Source of the DNA: FEB-22 sp003105195
GTDB lineage: Bacteria; Pseudomonadota; Alphaproteobacteria; Rhizobiales; Xanthobacteraceae
DNA length: 64,000 nt
Direction of reading: 5' to 3'
Assembly: GCA_027493405.1 (NCBI GenBank)
Contig: JAOSKV010000008.1
Location: forward strand, 62,001-126,000
Under the pieces are notes generated by a model. The model was not told where the DNA came from, ran no database searches, and saw only the letters and a program-made list of their open reading frames with translations. Shown here piece by piece: positions 9,176-18,282 of this stretch. The translations under genes were made by a program, and so were the position numbers. The first letter of the stretch is position 1. Each line of letters begins with the position of its first letter.

Positions 9176-9213
9176 CGCAAGAGTGTGCCTGGCCGAGGCG
9201 GGCGAAGGAGCGG

Positions 9214-10129
9214 CTACCTCAGACTCGCCAGCGTGAGGTCGAAGGAGAGCTTGGCGATGAAGGTCGCGTCGCACCAGCGCGAGGTGCCGCCGTTGTAGAA
9301 GGCGGCCGGATCGCCCCCGACCAGCGCGCATTCGGCCGGCGTGAGATCGGTGTCGTAGTAGCGCAGGTCGAGGGTGAGCACCTTGTAGGTGAAGCCGATG
9401 CCGGCGTTCCAGGTGAGGTAATCCGGCACGTCGAAGGGCGGCGCGAAGGCGGTCGCGGTGCCGAGCCAGTAGTGGCCGACCTCGGCCGAGACATAGGCGC
9501 CCACATCGGAGGGCAGGAACCCGGCCGGCGCCGTGAACTTGATGTTGGCCGAGGCGAAGGTGCCGTCCGCGCCGGAGTTCAGCCAGCTTTCCGCGTAGTA
9601 GAGCGCGCCGCCGACCGCGACGTAGTCGCTGATCGTATAGGTCGCCTTGCCGTAGATCTCCCAGAAGTCGGTGTCGTTCAGCGACCAGAAACCGGTCGCG
9701 CCGACCGGGCTGGTGGTCAGGAACGTCCCGGTCGGGTCGATGAAGAGCTGGCTCTCGCGCGGATACCAGTAGTAGAGAAAGCCGATGTCGAGGGCGAGCG
9801 GGCCGAAGGTCGGCCGGATGCCGGCGTAGAGATCGATTTCCGCGGCCGGATCCGGAGGCGAGCTTCACGCTGTAGCCCCCGATGCCGGCATAGAGCTGGA
9901 CGTTGGGCGTGATGTTGAAGCGCGGCTCGAAATAGGCGCCGACGGACGGGCCGCGGTCGGACTGGGAGACGCCACGGAAATTGTAGTCGGACGCGATCAG
10001 GCCGCCGAATGCAATATCCCAGGCGCTCGCGACCGGCGGTGGCGCCTTGGTGATCACCGGGAGATCGGCCGCAAGAGCGCCCGAGGTCAGAGCCAGGATC
10101 GATGCGGCCGTCACGAACATCGTCTTCAT
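9214..10129 (-). CDS. TorF-family outer-membrane porin-like protein, one frameshift
   Basis: A predicted outer-membrane beta-barrel of the TorF/TIGR02001 type. The start ATG at 10129 has AGGGG just upstream. Residues 1-21 are a signal peptide (MKTMFVTAASILALTSGALA). The mature N terminus FGGLIASDYNFRGVSQSDRGPSV and PNVQLYAGIGGYSV are characteristic. The C terminus shows alternating aromatic strands and ends FDLTLASLR. The frame shifts once near 9857 (between KLAS and PDPAAEIDLYAG); both sides match one protein of about 300 residues, so an indel error is likely. The pore substrate is unknown. Confidence 0.82.
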
Positions 10130-10304
10130 TGCATGCCCCTTGAATGCCTCGACGCGAACCCCGCGTCCGGCGAGACGGCGACCCACCCGGCCGTCATTGG
10201 GGCAAGTATCCGCATGTGCGAAGCTTTGGCGGCAAGACGAAAGCTTGATCAGTTGCTGCCTTGTTGAGCAATCGGGGCAACCGAAACCTTGAAAGCCGGA
10301 CTCT

Positions 10305-10320
10305 GTGACAATTCCGTCAC
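10305..10320. promoter_or_regulatory. Small inverted repeat upstream of the porin gene
   Basis: GTGAC (10305-10309) and GTCAC (10316-10320) flank AATTCC, about 175 bases upstream of the porin ATG and 85 bases beyond the malate synthase stop. It has the form of a regulator half-site pair, but nothing else supports a role. Confidence 0.25.
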
Positions 10321-10406
10321 GCGCTCGCCCCGACCGGAGACCGATGCGATGCGGATGCCCCGGCATCCAGCATCGGCCGGGGCGCGCAGCGAATCGGCCG
10401 GGGCGT

Positions 10407-12011
10407 TCAGGCGATCAGGCGGTAGGCCGGAATCGTGAGGAAGTCCTCGAAGCTGTCGGAGAGGGACAGCTCCCGGAACAGGCGGATCGCCTCGGGAAAC
10501 CGACCCTCGGCATAGGCCTTCGCGCCGACCTCGCGCGCGACCCGCTCCATCTCCTCGGCCAGCGCGCGCGCGAAGAACTCGGGCGTGACCCGGACGCCGC
10601 CCTCGAGCACCGCGCCGTATCGCAGCCATTGCCAGATCTGCGCGCGGGAGATCTCGGCGGTGGCCGCATCCTCCATGAGATTGTAGATCGGCACGGCGCC
10701 ACGCCCGCGCAGCCACGCCTCGATGTACTGCACGCCGACGCGGATGTTCTCGCGGAAGCCGGCCTCGGTCTTGGTGCCCGCGTGGATGCGCAGGAGATCG
10801 TCGCGGGTGACCTCCACGTCCGCGCGCAGGCGGTCGAGCTGGTTCGGTCCCGGCATCAGCCGGTCGAAGACCTCCCGGGCGACCGGGACCAGGTCGGGAT
10901 GGGCGACCCAGGTGCCGTCATGCCCGTCCCGCACCTCGCGCTCCTTGTCGGCGCGCACCTTGGCGAAGGCCGCTTCGTTGGCGGCCGCGTCGTTCTTCAC
11001 GGGGATCTGCGCCGCCATGCCGCCCATCGCGAAGGCGCCGCGCCGATGGCAGGTCTTCACCAAGAGCGCCGCATAGGCGCCGAGGAACGCCTTGCCCATC
11101 ACGACCTGGCCGCGGTCGGGCAGCACGTAGTCCGGATTGCGGGCGAACGTCTTGATGAAGGAGAAAATGTAATCCCAGCGCCCGGCATTGAGGCCGGCGA
11201 CGTGCTCGCGCAGCTCGAACAGGATCTCGTCCATCTCGAAGGCAGCCGGCAGGGTCTCGATCAGCACGGTCGCCTTGATGGCGCCGAGCGGGAGCCGCAG
11301 CGCCTCCTGTGCGAACACGAAGACGTCGTTCCACAGGCGCGCCTCGAGCCGGTTCTCGAGCTTCGGCAGATAGACGTAGGGGCCGCTGCCGGCCGCGACC
11401 GCGGGCCCCGCATTGTGGAAGAAGTAGAGCCCGAAATCGAACAGCGCACCGGAGATCGGCGCGCCGTCCACCTCGAGATGCACCTCCGGCAGGTGCCAGC
11501 CGCGCGGCCGCACGATCAGCACCGCGGGCTTCTCGCCGAGCCGGTAGTGCTTGCGCGAGGCCGGATCCGTGAAATCGAGCCGCCCGGTCCAGCGGTCCTT
11601 GAGATTGACCTGGCCGTCCAGGTTGTTCGCCCAGGTCGGCGCGTTCGCGTCCTCGAAGTCCGCCATGTACACGCTGGCGCCGGAGTTGAGCGCGTTGATG
11701 ACCATCTTGCGGTCGACCGGGCCGGTGATCTCGACGCGGCGGTCGCGCAGGTCTCTCGGGATGCCGGCGACACGCCAGTCGCCCGCGCGGACCTGGGCGG
11801 TCTCGGGCAGGAAATCCGGGAGCTCGCCGGCGTCGAAGCGCCGCTGGCGCTCGGCGCGCCGGGCGAGCAGGTCCGTGCGACGCGCCTCGAACCGGCGGTG
11901 CAGCTCGGCGAGAAACGTCAGCGCCTCGGGCGTGAGGATCTCGTCGTAGCGCGGTCCGGGCGCGCCCTTGACCAGAACGCCCGGCACCGTCGCCGACCAT
12001 GTCGCGGGCAT
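10407..12011 (-). CDS. aceB: Malate synthase A
   Basis: Condenses glyoxylate with acetyl-CoA to give malate in the glyoxylate shunt. The ATG at 12011 gives a 534-residue protein, the usual length of malate synthase A (the G form is about 720). Key parts are GPVDRKMVINALNSGA and ADFEDANAPTWAN near the N-terminal third, the catalytic Arg region TVLIETLPAAFEMDEIL with RWDYIFSFIK, and the acid residue in IYNLMEDAATAEISRAQIWQW. The frame is open upstream to 12116 but gives low-complexity residues there. It sits near glcDEF, which makes glyoxylate from glycolate. A histone-like gene lies directly upstream on the same strand. Confidence 0.95.
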   Translation of the reverse strand: MPATWSATVPGVLVKGAPGPRYDEILTPEALTFLAELHRRFEARRTDLLARRAERQRRFDAGELPDFLPETAQVRAGDWRVAGIPRDLRDRRVEITGPVDRKMVINALNSGASVYMADFEDANAPTWANNLDGQVNLKDRWTGRLDFTDPASRKHYRLGEKPAVLIVRPRGWHLPEVHLEVDGAPISGALFDFGLYFFHNAGPAVAAGSGPYVYLPKLENRLEARLWNDVFVFAQEALRLPLGAIKATVLIETLPAAFEMDEILFELREHVAGLNAGRWDYIFSFIKTFARNPDYVLPDRGQVVMGKAFLGAYAALLVKTCHRRGAFAMGGMAAQIPVKNDAAANEAAFAKVRADKEREVRDGHDGTWVAHPDLVPVAREVFDRLMPGPNQLDRLRADVEVTRDDLLRIHAGTKTEAGFRENIRVGVQYIEAWLRGRGAVPIYNLMEDAATAEISRAQIWQWLRYGAVLEGGVRVTPEFFARALAEEMERVAREVGAKAYAEGRFPEAIRLFRELSLSDSFEDFLTIPAYRLIA

Positions 12012-12159
12012 GGGCCGCTTCGGCGGCGCGGGCCGGGCACGCACCCGTACCGGCGCGGCACGCCGAGCCGCGGGCTGCCGCCCGGCCCCCGCCGATCCCC
12101 GGCGCTGCACCGACACCCGCTCGGACGCGCACGATGACGGCTTGGCGCGACGCGCGGGT

Positions 12160-12808
12160 CGGCCCCGCGCGTCACCGCCATCGCCTGGCCGACAGTCTTC
12201 TTGCCGACAGTCTTCTTGCCGACGCTCTTCTTGCCGGCAGTCTTCCGCGCGGCGGCTTTCGCCCGAGGCGCCTGCTTCGGAGGTCTCGCCTTGGCGGTCT
12301 TCTTGGCGACTGCCGTCGCGGCTCGCTTCCTCGCGGCCTTGGCTGCGGCACGCGTCTTCGACGTCGTCTTCCTGGACGCCCTAGTTGCCACCCGTCTTGC
12401 CCTCGCCGCCGTCCTCGTTGGCCGCGCTCTTATCGGACGAGCCGAAGGGATTGTAGCCTCCCAGCAACGACGTGAAACCCGAGCCCGACGCCGCCTCTGG
12501 CTTCGACGGCGCGGCCGGCGCAGGGGCCGGACGCTTGCGGGGGCGGCGCGCTTCTTCGCGGCCTTCGGAGCCGCCTTCCTGGCGGTCGTCTTCGCGGCCT
12601 TCCTGGCGCCCTTCCTGACGGCCTTCTTGGGGGCCTTCCTGGCGGCCTTCTTGGCGACCTTCTTCTTGCCCGCCATCTTCTTGGTGCGGCGCGCCGCGGT
12701 CTTCCGGCCGGCCTTGCGGGCGCCAGCGGCCTTGCGGGTCAGCGCCGACTTCTTCTTGGCGCCCTTCTTCGTGGCCTTCTTCCCTTTCCGTTTCCGAGCG
12801 GTGGCCAT
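12160..12808 (-). CDS. Histone-H1-like Lys/Ala-rich DNA-binding protein, frame-interrupted
   Basis: A very basic low-complexity protein starting MATARKRKGKKATKK at ATG 12808 with a strong GAGGAGG ribosome site. Tandem K/A/R blocks (KKVAKKAARKAPKKAVRK) resemble eukaryotic H1 tails and bacterial H1-like nucleoid proteins. Near 12540 a G5 run appears one base short. Adding a base opens a frame with a non-basic linker (SGFTSLLGGYNPFGSSD) that ends at TAG 12381-12383. In the original frame a second K/A-rich part continues with near-perfect repeats (KKSVG, KKTVG, KKTVG) to about 12160. It is therefore either one gene with two compensating indels or one ending at 12381. The 3' end is uncertain. Confidence 0.65.
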
Positions 12809-12915
12809 GTTCTCCTCCTCACGATGGCTTGTGACGATGGCTTGTGCGCTACGATCGCGACGACGACGGCACGCGCGCGCGGACATTGCCGGCCGCCGAC
12901 ATCAGGCTAAGCAAT

Positions 12916-14251
12916 CTACGTCGCTGTCGCAAACTTTCGCGCTCCGGATGCGTCCGGCGCGATCTCCTGGAGCGCCTGTGGCGTCGGGCCACCGCTCGCC
13001 CAATCGATCAGCTCGACAGTGTGAACGATCGGAATGCGAGTCGCACCAGCAATCTGCGTCAGGCAGCCGATGTTTCCGGTGGCGATCACCTGCGCGCCGG
13101 TCCGCTCGATATTGGCGACCTTGCGCGCGAGCAGCCGGTCGGCGAGCTCGGGCTGCAGCATGTTGTAGGTGCCGGCCGAGCCGCAGCACAGATGGCCCTC
13201 CGGGACCTCGCGCAGCTGGAACCCGGCGTTTGCCAGCAAGTCCTTGGGCTGGCGTGTGATTTTCTGGCCGTGCTGGAGCGAGCAGGCGGCGTGGTAGGCG
13301 ACGCTCAGGGGCGCCGGCGGCGTCAGGTCGAGCGCGCGCGCGGCGAGGAACTCGCTGATGTCCTCCGCGAGCGCCGCGACGCGGGCGGCCTTGCCGGCAT
13401 AGGCCGCATCGGTGCGGAGCATGAAGCCGTAGTCCTTCACGGTGGTGCCGCAGCCGGAGGCCGTGATGAGGATCGCGTCGAGCCCCTCGCCGGCGAGCTC
13501 CCGCGTCCAGACGTCGACGTTACGGCGGACCTGGGCGAGCGCCTGATGCTCCCGGCCGAGATGGTGCGCCAGCGCCCCGCAGCAGCCCTCCCCGGCCGCG
13601 ACCACCTCGATGCCGTGCCGCGTGAGCACGCGGACCGCCGCCGCGTTGATACTGGGCGCCAGCACCGGATTGGCGCAGCCCGTGAGGGATGGCGACGCGG
13701 CCGCGGCGCGGTCCACGGCGGAGAGACGCGCGCCCCGCGCGCGCCCGGCCCGGCACGGCGGCCGGCACGCGCGGCATGATGGCGGCGAGCCGCACGAAGC
13801 CCGCCGCGGCGAGGAGCCGCGCGAAGGGACGTCCCAGCCGCCCGGCGAGGAGCGAGAGGCGGAACAGGCGCGGGCTCGGCAGCACGGTCGCGAGGAGCGC
13901 GCGCAGGAACCGGTCCGGGAGCGGCCGGCGATAGGTGGCTTCGATCCGGGCGCGGGCGTGATCGACCAGGTGCATGTAATGCACGCCGGAGGGGCAGGTC
14001 GTCATGCAGGCAAGACAGGACAGGCAGCGGTCGACATGCCGGACGACCTCGGGGGTCGCCGGGCGGTCGTTCTCGAGCATGTCCTTGATCAGGTAGATGC
14101 GGCCGCGCGGGCTGTCGAGCTCGTCGCCGAGCAGCACATAGGTCGGGCAGGTCGCTGTGCAGAAGCCGCAATGCACGCAGGCGCGCAGGATCCTCTCGGA
14201 CTCGGCGATGTCCGGATCGGCGAGCTGCGCCAGCGTGAAATTCGTCTGCAT
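12916..14251 (-). CDS. glcF: Glycolate oxidase iron-sulfur subunit GlcF, one frameshift
   Basis: The Fe-S electron-transfer subunit of glycolate oxidase (glycolate to glyoxylate). ATG 14251 gives MQTNFTLAQL, aligned with the E. coli GlcF start. Two 4Fe-4S motifs are seen, CVHCGFCTATCPTY and CLSCLACMTTCPSG, followed by two CCG-type domains (EGCCGALAHHL; HLCCGSAGTYNML). The frame changes near 13689, where one extra G (plus strand) separates GRVAI from LTGCANPVLAP. Removing it gives a continuous protein of about 440 residues, so this is probably a base-call error. It lies downstream of glcD and glcE on the same strand, separated from glcE by a PepSY gene on the other strand. Confidence 0.9.
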
Positions 14252-14458
14252 CCGGAGGATCTCCGCCGCGCCCAGGCGCGTCTTGCCGGCTTCTATCACC
14301 GGGAATGCGCACGCACTACTGCGGCCAGGGGCGATCGACCGGGGCCGGCGGTGGCCCCACCTGACAGGTCGCTGACGTCCTGCGTCAGGCCCCCGACGCC
14401 CGCCCCGGCGTATGTCTCCGGTCACGCGGCGCCGCCGCGCCTTTTCAGGGAGATGACC

Positions 14459-14740
14459 ATGCGCAGGATCGCCATGCTGACCGTCCTCACACTGCTTGCC
14501 GGGACCGCGACGAGCGCGCTCGCCGAGGGCGACCGTCGCCGCGCGACGCGGGAGGCGCCGTCCGTCTCGGCCGCGAGCATCGCGGCAAAGCTCGACGCGC
14601 TCGGCTACGACGTGCGGCGTCTGAAGCTCGACGACGGCCAATACAAGGTGTCCGCGCGCGACCGCGCGAGTGGCGGTCTCGTGAAGGTCCGCTTCGATCC
14701 GGCGAACGGCGAGCTGATGCGCGCGAAGCTCGACGATTGA
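14459..14740 (+). CDS. Small secreted PepSY-domain protein
   Basis: A 93-residue protein with a signal peptide (MRRIAMLTVLTLLAGTATSALA) and one PepSY-like domain (SAASIAAKLDALGYDVRRLKLDDGQYKVSARD, then KVRFDPANGELM). PepSY domains are found in peptidase inhibitors and envelope proteins; here the function is unknown. ATG 14459 fits AGGGAG at 14447-14452 with a 6-base gap; an in-frame ATG at 14453 is too close to that site. It is the only plus-strand gene within the glc block, lying between glcF and glcE. Confidence 0.75.
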   Translation: MRRIAMLTVLTLLAGTATSALAEGDRRRATREAPSVSAASIAAKLDALGYDVRRLKLDDGQYKVSARDRASGGLVKVRFDPANGELMRAKLDD

Positions 14741-14765
14741 CGCCGCGCGGACCGGCGGGACCGCC

Positions 14766-15992
14766 CTAGATCCCCGGCCACATGCGGCCCGGGCCGAGCA
14801 CGCCGTCGGGATCGAAGCTCTCCTTGACGCGGCGCGTGAGGGCGGCGACGCCCTCCTCCTGCGGCTCGAACACCGCGACCGCGGCGCGCACCGCGGCCGG
14901 CGCGCGGATCAGCGTCGCATGCCCGCCCGCGAAGGCGAGCGCCCGCCGCACGTCGGCGGCGCCGCCGTCCGGCAGCGGCGCGACCGCGAGCCAGACGAGG
15001 CCGCCGGCCCAGTCGTAGTAGAGCTCGGCATCGGCCTGGCCGGCGACCGCGGCGGCGACCGCCTGGGCGCGCGAGGGCACCGTCGAGATGCGCCACAGCG
15101 CACGGCTCCCGGCCGGGCCGGCGGCCGCGAAGGCCGTGACGTCGCGGATCGCGCGCCAGAACCGGCGCGAGGCGCTCTCGGTGATCTGCGCGACGGTGCC
15201 GAAGGGTTTCAGCAGCGCCTCGAGGATCGCCTTGCGCTGGGCGATCGAGGGCGGGACGCCCTCGAGGCGCAGCGCCGTCATGGCGCGGCCGGACGTGGCG
15301 CCGTCCACCACCCGGGAGGCCACCGGGCCCGGCAGGTGGGCGGCGCCGGAGACATCGGCCGAGGAGCCCATGGCGAGGCCCATGGCGCGGATCGCATCCG
15401 CGTCGGCGAGGCCGGTGACGAACACGGTCTGCTCGGTCTCGGCGCGCGGCAGCACCTTGATGGTCACCTCGGTCATGGCTGCGAGCGTGCCGAAGGAGCC
15501 GGCGAGCACCTTGCAGAGATCGTAGCCCGTGACGTTCTTCACGACGCGCCCGCCCGAGCGGAAGGTCTCGCCGCGCCCGGACACGGCGGTCACGCCGAGG
15601 AAGTGGTCGCGCGCGGCGCCCGCCTTGATCCGGCGCGGGCCCGACAGGTTGGCGGCGAGCACGCCGCCGATGGTGCCGCGGCCGAGACCGGGCCCGAAGA
15701 TCGGCCCGTAGTCCATGGGCTCGAAGGCGAGCTCCTGGCCCTTGGCGGCGACGAGCGCCTCGATGTCGGCGAGCGGCGTCCCGGCCTGGGCGGTGAGCAC
15801 CAGCTCCTCGGGCTCGTACTGGCTCACGCCCGCGAGCCCCGAGAGGTCGAGGGTCAGGTCCCATTGGGCGGCGCGGCCGATGCCGCGCTTGGTGCCGTGG
15901 CCGACGATCTCCAGCGTCCGGCCGTCGGCGAGGGCCGCAGCCACGGCATCCTCGACGTCCTTGGCGTCGCGAGGCTTCAGGAGGTCGGTCAT
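14766..15992 (-). CDS. glcE: Glycolate oxidase FAD-binding subunit GlcE
   Basis: The second flavin-binding (FAD_binding_4/PCMH) subunit of glycolate oxidase, 408 residues. The PCMH part shows ELVLTAQAGTPLADIEALVA, ELAFEPMDYGPIFG, GTIGGVLAANLSGPRR and the flavin-loop stretch GGRVVKNVTGYDLCKVLAGS. The C terminus ends DPDGVLGPGRMWPGI, typical of GlcE. ATG 15992 gives MTDLLKPRDAKDVE. It lies between glcD (upstream) and glcF on the same strand. The frame is unbroken. Confidence 0.95.
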   Translation of the reverse strand: MTDLLKPRDAKDVEDAVAAALADGRTLEIVGHGTKRGIGRAAQWDLTLDLSGLAGVSQYEPEELVLTAQAGTPLADIEALVAAKGQELAFEPMDYGPIFGPGLGRGTIGGVLAANLSGPRRIKAGAARDHFLGVTAVSGRGETFRSGGRVVKNVTGYDLCKVLAGSFGTLAAMTEVTIKVLPRAETEQTVFVTGLADADAIRAMGLAMGSSADVSGAAHLPGPVASRVVDGATSGRAMTALRLEGVPPSIAQRKAILEALLKPFGTVAQITESASRRFWRAIRDVTAFAAAGPAGSRALWRISTVPSRAQAVAAAVAGQADAELYYDWAGGLVWLAVAPLPDGGAADVRRALAFAGGHATLIRAPAAVRAAVAVFEPQEEGVAALTRRVKESFDPDGVLGPGRMWPGI

Positions 15993-16014
15993 GGGGGTCG
16001 GTGCTCTATCGCGG

Positions 16015-16064
16015 GCGCACGATCCCGCCGACAAGCCGGTTCCCCGCTTTTCGGGATCATGCGC
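16015..16064. repeat. Rhizobiales-type palindromic intergenic repeat
   Basis: The 71-base glcD-glcE gap carries near-palindromic ends, GCGCACGATCCCG at 16015-16027 and CGGGATCATGCGC at 16052-16064, around AAGCCGGTTCCCCGCTTTT. This looks like the GATCCCGAAAAG...CCGGTT dispersed element common between genes of rhizobial genomes. It abuts the glcD stop codon. Confidence 0.55.
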
Positions 16065-17557
16065 TAGAACCTCGGAATGTCGGGGAACGGCAGGGCGCCG
16101 CCGCGCACATGCATGCGGCCGAGCTCGGCGCAGCGATGCAGCGTGGGAAACATCTTGCCGGGATTGAGCAGGCCCTTCTCGTCGAAGGCGCATTTCACGC
16201 GCTGCTGCTGCTCGAGGTCGATCTCGCTGAACATCGCGGGCATCAGGTCGCGCTTCTCCACCCCGACCCCGTGCTCGCCGGTGAGCACGCCGCCGACCTC
16301 GACGCAGAGCCTGAGGATATCGGCGCCGAAGGCCTCGGCGCGCTCGAGCTCGCCGGGCCGGTTGGCGTCGTAGAGGATCAGCGGATGCAGGTTGCCGTCG
16401 CCGGCGTGGAAGACGTTGGCGACGCGCAGGCCGTAGCGCTCCGACATCTCGCGCATGCGCGAGAGCACCAAGGGCAGCTTGGCGCGCGGGATGGTCCCGT
16501 CCATGCAGTAGTAGTCGGGCGAGATGCGTCCGGCGGCCGGGAAGGCCGCCTTGCGCCCGGCCCAGAACAAGAGGCGTTCCTCCTCCGAGCCGGAGAGCTT
16601 CAGCGTGGCGGCGCGGCAGGCCGCCGCGATCTCGCTCACGCGGGTGACCAGGTGGTCGACCTCGGCCTGCGGGCCGTCGAGCTCGACGATCAGCAGCGCC
16701 TCCACGTCGAGCGGGTAGCCGGCCTGCACGAAGGCCTCGGCCGCGTGGATCGCGGGGCGGTCCATCATCTCCATGCCGCCCGGAATGATGCCGGCGCCGA
16801 TGATGCGGGCGACGCAGTCGCCGGCATCCTCGGAGCTCGGGAAGCCGACCAGGACGGCGCGCGCGGTCTCGGGCTTCCTGAGGATGCGCACCGTCACCTC
16901 GGTGACGACGCCGAGCAGGCCCTCCGACCCGACCACGACGCCGAGCAGGTCGTAGCCGCCGGCATCGAGGTGGCGGCCGCCGAGCCGCACCACCTCGCCG
17001 GTCATCAGCACCAGCTCGCAGCCGAGCACGTTGTTGGTGGTCAGGCCGTATTTCAGGCAGTGCACGCCGCCGGAATTCTCCGCCACGTTGCCGCCGATCG
17101 TGCAGGCGATCTGCGAGGAGGGGTCGGGCGCGTAATAGAAGCCCGCGTGCTCGACCGCGCGCGTGATCGCCAGGTTGGTGACGCCGGGCTCGGCGACGAC
17201 CACGCGGTTGTCGAAATCGATCTCGCGGATGCGGTTGAACTTGGCCATGCCGAGCAGCACGGCGTCGGCGAGCGGCAGGGCGCCGCCGGAGAGCGAGGTC
17301 CCGGCGCCGCGCGGCACGACCTTGACGCCCTCGGCATGGCAGTAGCGCAGGATGCGCGCGACCTGGTCGGCGGTCTCGGGCAGGACCACGACCATCGGAA
17401 GCTGGCGATAGGCGGTGAGCCCGTCGGACTCGTAGGGCCGCATCTCGGGCTCGGCCGCGATCACGCCCTCGCCCGGCACGATCGCGCGCAGCGCACGGAC
17501 GATCTCGGCTCGGCGCGCGAGCACCTCAGCGTCGGGTTCGGGCATCGTCACGGACAC
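16064..17557 (-). CDS. glcD: Glycolate oxidase subunit GlcD
   Basis: The catalytic FAD subunit of glycolate oxidase, 497 residues (E. coli GlcD is 499). PCMH flavin fold: PRGAGTSLSGGALP, DPSSQIACTIGGNVAENSGGVHCLKYG, and VGSEGLLGVVTEVTV. C-terminal FAD-oxidase domain: FHAGDGNLHPLILYD and LTGEHGVGVEKRDLM, with the His residues expected at the active site. GTG 17557 is chosen because GGAGGT lies 8 bases upstream. ATG 17545 (MPEPDAEV) is an alternative, and the frame stays open farther upstream. It is the first gene of the glcD-glcE-glcF block. Confidence 0.95.
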   Translation of the reverse strand: MSVTMPEPDAEVLARRAEIVRALRAIVPGEGVIAAEPEMRPYESDGLTAYRQLPMVVVLPETADQVARILRYCHAEGVKVVPRGAGTSLSGGALPLADAVLLGMAKFNRIREIDFDNRVVVAEPGVTNLAITRAVEHAGFYYAPDPSSQIACTIGGNVAENSGGVHCLKYGLTTNNVLGCELVLMTGEVVRLGGRHLDAGGYDLLGVVVGSEGLLGVVTEVTVRILRKPETARAVLVGFPSSEDAGDCVARIIGAGIIPGGMEMMDRPAIHAAEAFVQAGYPLDVEALLIVELDGPQAEVDHLVTRVSEIAAACRAATLKLSGSEEERLLFWAGRKAAFPAAGRISPDYYCMDGTIPRAKLPLVLSRMREMSERYGLRVANVFHAGDGNLHPLILYDANRPGELERAEAFGADILRLCVEVGGVLTGEHGVGVEKRDLMPAMFSEIDLEQQQRVKCAFDEKGLLNPGKMFPTLHRCAELGRMHVRGGALPFPDIPRF

Positions 17558-17694
17558 GGGGACACACCTCCGGAGCGCGGCGGGCGCACTATAGCGGGAT
17601 ATCCGGGAAATCCGACCGCCTCGCGCGCCCTCGCGGCGGCCGGCCCGGGAGCGGATGCCACGCTGCCGCACGGGCGCCCACGGAGACAAGATCG

Positions 17695-17708
17695 TTGACA
17701 GCCGTCAA
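17695..17708. promoter_or_regulatory. Inverted repeat in the glcD / cytochrome c divergent region
   Basis: TTGAC-AGCC-GTCAA (17695-17708) lies between the divergent glcD and cytochrome genes and contains a consensus -35 box (TTGACA) on the plus strand. No convincing -10 is seen at the right distance, so an operator is possible. Confidence 0.3.
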
Positions 17709-17788
17709 TTGCCCGGCCATTCCGGGCCCGGGCGACGCGGATCGCGGGACCGGATGTTCCGCGCACGAGCCATATGGGAGACGCGACG

Positions 17789-18175
17789 ATGATGAGAGCC
17801 TTGGCGATTGCGGCCATCGTGACGGCGGGAGCGGCGGGCGGCGCGGTGGCGCAGGACCTTGCCGCCGGCGAGACCTCCTACAAGAAGTGCCTTGCTTGCC
17901 ACGCCATTGGCGAGAACGCCAAGAACAAGGTCGGCCCTGTCCTCAACGGGCTCGAGGGGCGCAAGGCCGGGACCGTCGAGGGCTACAACTACAGCGCGGC
18001 CAACAAGAACTCCGGGATCACCTGGGACGCGCAGACCTTCGCCGAGTACATCAAGGATCCGCGCGCCAAGATCCCGGGCACCAAGATGGTGTTTCCGGGC
18101 ATCAAGAACGAGAACGAAATCAAGAACCTGTGGGCCTATCTCAGCCAGTTCGACGCGCAGGGCAAGAAGAAATAG
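17789..18175 (+). CDS. Class I cytochrome c (c2-like)
   Basis: A 128-residue periplasmic electron carrier. Signal peptide MMRALAIAAIVTAGAAGGAVAQ is followed by heme motif CLACH, the KVGPVLNGLEGR segment and the axial Met in PGTKMVFPGI, all as in cytochrome c2/c550. ATG 17789 fits GGGAG at 17776-17780; an upstream in-frame ATG (17774) would overlap that site. It is divergent from glcD and 107 bases before a universal stress gene. It may serve respiratory electron transfer; no specific partner is shown. Confidence 0.92.
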   Translation: MMRALAIAAIVTAGAAGGAVAQDLAAGETSYKKCLACHAIGENAKNKVGPVLNGLEGRKAGTVEGYNYSAANKNSGITWDAQTFAEYIKDPRAKIPGTKMVFPGIKNENEIKNLWAYLSQFDAQGKKK

Positions 18176-18282
18176 ACCGGCCCGTGCGTCGGGTTGACCT
18201 GTCTCAATACGGCGGCACCCCGATGCCGTAGCTTTCGCGGCGCAGCCGGGTTCCCCGGCGCCCCTGACGAGCAGAGGACGTC

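Noticed and set aside
10372..10405. 13-base direct repeat (ATCGGCCGGGGCG) 21 bases apart after malate synthase
   Set aside because: Too short and GC-simple to mark an insertion; probably chance or slippage.
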